Origin: Lingula anatina
Lineage: Eukaryota; Brachiopoda; Lingulata; Lingulida; Lingulidae
Reading direction: 5' to 3'
NCBI RefSeq assembly: GCF_001039355.2
Contig: NW_019775888.1
Coordinates: forward strand, 137,954-175,412
DNA: 37,459 nucleotides
Numbering within the stretch: the first letter of the stretch is position 1; every line of letters starts with the position of its first letter. The translations under genes were made by a program, and so were the position numbers. This document shows, one piece after another, positions 34,396 through 37,459 of the stretch. The notes under the pieces were generated by a model. That model was not told the origin of the DNA, did no database searches, and worked only from the letters and a program-made list of their open reading frames with translations.

Positions 34396-34611
34396 TAAGC
34401 CCCCTTTACAATAGACGGCGTCCTTTCTGCGTCCAGCAGTACGGCCCCATTTGAGAGTTAAAAAATTATAATACTTTACGTGCCGACAGCTGGCCGATCA
34501 TTGAGCATTCATTCTGATACAAAATCAATACTCGTTCCTCCTTATTAAGACCACAGCGATGCCAAATTTCATGGTCGCAGAAAGGACGCCTCCCAGTGTA
34601 AAGGGGGTATA
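34396..34611. mobile_element. TIR element, copy 1 of a head-to-tail pair
   Basis: Left end TATAAGCCCCCTTTACAATA with GACGGCGTCCTTTCTGCGTC; right end GCAGAAAGGACGCC, CCAGTGTAAAGGGGGTATA. The interior (CACGTGCCGACAGCTGGCCG in copy 2 style, GCGATGCCAAATTTCATGGT) is shared with copy 2. The open frames read on the - strand here are repeat-derived. Confidence 0.8.
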
Positions 34612-34836
34612 AGGGTCCCTTTACACTGGACGGCGTCCTTTCTGCGTCCAGCAGCACGGCCCCATTTGAGAGTTAAAAAATTAAAATATTTCACGTGCCG
34701 ACAACTGGCCGATCATTGAGCATTCTTCTGATACAAAATCAGTGCTCGTGATTCTTTATTAAGACCACCGCGATGCCAAATTTCATGGTCGCAGAGAGGA
34801 CGCAGAAAGGACGCCGTCCAGTGTAAAGGGGGTATA
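34608..34836. mobile_element. TIR element, copy 2, sharing its left boundary with copy 1
   Basis: Left end TATAAGGGTCCCTTTACACT with GGACGGCGTCCTTTCTGCG; right end GCAGAAAGGACGCCGTCCAG then TGTAAAGGGGGTATA. It is nearly the same length and interior as copy 1. The two copies meet at a single shared TATAAGG junction (34608-34614), implying nested or tandem insertion into the first copy's end. Confidence 0.8.
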
Positions 34837-35334
34837 AGCTCGGTGAATGTGACATCCTCTCGTTGATTCCATTCATGTGTGTCATAAACGCGTCTTTGGC
34901 AACTTGCATATATATATGTAATCCATCTGTTGAGGGAGGGGGTACTGCACTCTTAGCTTCTGAGACCCGTCTCCTGCTTCTATCCATTTATTCCCTCTAA
35001 AAATAATATGACAAACGGAATGAGAAAAAAATAATAAAAAATGCATCACTTATTGTATACATTAAGGTAAAATTAACATTCAGTTTTATCCATTTTGCTG
35101 AAAAGATAAATTTACCCTCGTTCACTCCCCTGAGCAATAATCAGGACCCACCATGGCTTTTAACACTTGTCGGCAATCTGCACGTGACATACACTCGGGC
35201 TTCTTACTCACTTACCTGCATTATATACGGATATTATATACAATTTGCTGTGCTATATTTATAACATCCACAATTCGTGAATGAGAAAAAATAATTGTTA
35301 TTATAAGCGTGCATATCTTATTTGCTGGGTCTAC

Positions 35335-35406
<72 letters not shown>

Positions 35407-36966
35407 AAGCACCTTATAAATGCATCTGTTTGAAGTGAACAAATAGAAGTAAACAAAAAAAAAATGTGGCGTTCTGTGACCAGATTTTCGCACTTATCAA
35501 TGTGGACACTGCAATGAGGGAAGAAAAAGTTTGTTTTTTTATTTAGATATGTTGCTCTTTTTGCTTTCCGTGAGGTTTGGTAAAAAAAACGAAGGCAGTC
35601 AAGACACGCGTACGGACAGGAAAAATCGTTGAACATTTTGCCTGTCATGCACTCTGAAATTATTTTTTTTACATTCATCTATGCTTTTGTTAATAAATTT
35701 GTTAAAATGATTTCAAATGTGTTCAAATACATTGCACACATTATAGGAACTAGATATTTCCCTTATTTTCACTATTTGGTTGAACACTTAATGAATATGT
35801 AACAGCTCTCACTGTACTTTATTTACGAACCCGAGTTTACTCTGTGTGTGAACATGGCAGAAACAAGAAACGAATGTCTTTTAATAATTTACAAATAAAT
35901 AAAATGAACTTAATGCAGAACTGAACTAACATAGGAAAATTTAAATGAAAGACATTAATGAACTGAAGATACTTTCTAAATTTCTGAACAAAATAAGGAT
36001 GAAAATAAATGAAAATAACTGAAATTATTAAACAAAATAACTTAGAGAAATAAAAATATTAACACAAAGAAAGTGAAAAGCAAACCAATCAAGTCTGTCT
36101 CACCTGTGTGTGAACATGGCAGAAACAAGAAACGAATGTGCCGCGCGTAACAAAGAGGGGCGTGTTTTATATAGAAACGAAGACACACGGACACAAACGA
36201 AAAGGCACGAAAACATTTCTCTACACTAACACAACCACAATCATACATCATACATACACATGTTACAAATACACAATTGATTTTTACTCAGTGATTTTTA
36301 AATTTCAATAAGATTTTTAAAAACCGGCAGCAAGCAACAGAGATTTTTCTACACTCTCGACCTTAAAACTGATTTCTTAGAAAAAAAATTTTACATGTAA
36401 TATAGAACTGACGACTTTAGGCTAAAATAAGAAATGTAATTAGTGATATTTAACAAAAATTTATGTAAAGACATGAAAAAAGATTAAGGTACCCAAGAAA
36501 ATGTATAAAATATACTATATTTTGATTAAAATGCTCTGCCAAAGCGTTGTCGTATTAAAAGAAATAAAAGCTGTATAAATAAGAAAAAAGAAAAGAAAAA
36601 AAACTTTAAGTCTTTGTATTTAAGGGATACAACTACAGGTAAAAGATACATGGAGACGTATGGTTTGTTTATAATTCCCGACGGGGTTAGGTGAAGAAAT
36701 ATCTGGACAGAAACCACGATGAAAGAATTGATAAGGCGCAACCATAAAACAGGCGAAATGGACAGACCAAAACCACAAGTCACTATAATAAATGAACAGA
36801 TAAGCATTGAAACAGGCGCGAACACGTTGGGGATTTCGACTACTTCCGCAATAACGGGTTGTTTACTAAAGTGCCTATCTGAGAGTTTAATTGCACATTC
36901 CAGGAACATCAACTAGAGACCATCTTCTAAGGCCAGGCCTGTTGGCAGGATGCTTCGCGGGGACCC

Positions 36967-36997
<31 letters not shown>

Positions 36998-37400
36998 GGA
37001 TGGAAATGTTCCACTCTGAATATACATTTGATGTGCAATCCATGTGATTTCTCAAATTGAGTCAACTAAGAGGGTAAAAATATCCCCCTTGATTGTATTT
37101 CAGATAAACTTTCTGAAGACGGGAAACTATATGTTAAGTACTTCTTTATTTCTCACGAGAAGCAAAATGTTAATTATTGAACGATTACCCATATTGCCCA
37201 GTGCAGTAATGGGTATATGAAAGACTCCGTAAACTCAAGGATGGTTATTTAGGGGATCTATATCAAAGTTATAATTCGGGGATGAAAAACGAAAAAAAAA
37301 CTTCACCTATATATATATATACCCCGTTAGGCATGAAAGCATATCATACGGTTTTATGTCACTTTTAAACTTTCTGTTAAATACAAAATCTTCATATATC

Positions 37401-37459
<59 letters not shown>
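34837..37459. other. Right end of the window: repeats, no gene recognised
   Basis: If gene C continues, this is its intron 1. It contains a ~65-base (GA)n (35338-35402), a 37-bp perfect direct repeat (35842-35878 and 36103-36139), very A-rich DNA at 35900-36500, and a repeat fragment with a 27-base A run (36934-37020). An (AT)n runs to the window end (37405-37459). Overlapping frames on both strands at 36526-36916 are described under rejected items. Confidence 0.45.

Noticed and set aside
34127-34836. Closely spaced repeats, considered as a CRISPR array
   Set aside because: They are inverted-repeat transposons of unequal spacing in a eukaryotic genome.
34466-34987. Two - strand frames sharing SLYPLYTGRRPFC
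   Set aside because: They repeat because the TIR element is present twice; no gene evidence.
36526-36912. Hydrophobic 128-aa - strand frame resembling membrane segments, with an opposing + strand frame
   Set aside because: No receptor motif could be identified and the end is a Phe-rich run from A-rich DNA; not enough to call a gene.
34046-37459. Possible exon 2 of gene C
   Set aside because: Searched for an EYILV-FDHE-like exon on the + strand and saw none; the gene most likely continues beyond the window.

Overview
The window is animal nuclear DNA. Its genes are split by many GT-AG introns, it is AT-rich, and it is full of microsatellites and short inverted-repeat (MITE-like) elements. The coding and repeat style suggests a marine invertebrate (hemichordate, echinoderm, amphioxus or lophotrochozoan); the sequence alone does not settle which.

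The layout is as follows. Bases 1-2547 are non-coding with old transposon fragments. Bases 2548-3301 hold the last coding exon (TM3 to C-terminus) of an adenosine-receptor-like class A GPCR on the + strand, and a ~200-bp tandem duplication follows it. Bases ~5.4-10.3 kb are a transposon-rich block: a ~2.7-kb long-TIR element carrying a coiled-coil exon on the - strand, a nested 0.9-kb TIR element, and several MITEs.

From 11.6 kb onward there is a head-to-tail array of three genes homologous to the catalytic subunit of glutamate-cysteine ligase (GCLC, the first enzyme of glutathione synthesis). Gene A (11608-20532) and gene B (23631-31743) are complete. Each has 16 coding exons with intact frames and identical intron positions, giving 631 and 617 aa by my splicing. 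Gene C is represented by exon 1 only (33890-34045); it runs off the window or is a fragment.

The most interesting point is that both complete copies keep all four glutamates I equate with the metal ligands of the family, and the MALSAA-P--RGY-S-IDCRW core. Both have nevertheless lost basic residues that I know as near-invariant in ordinary GCLC: the Arg of the DDRT motif is Glu in A and Lys in B, and the first Arg of GWRVEFR is Cys in both. They also differ from vertebrate GCLC at the cysteine linked to GCLM pairing and in the C-terminal tail. This looks like a tandemly expanded, still constrained, functionally diverged GCLC-like clade, possibly a gamma-glutamyl ligase with altered substrate or regulation. 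That function is inference.

The array duplicated with its introns: homologous introns carry the same classes of microsatellite. Intergenic DNA between the copies is a landing zone for fold-back elements, with four palindromic elements at 22.4-23.1 kb and three TIR elements at 34.1-34.8 kb. No tRNA, rRNA or CRISPR array was seen.
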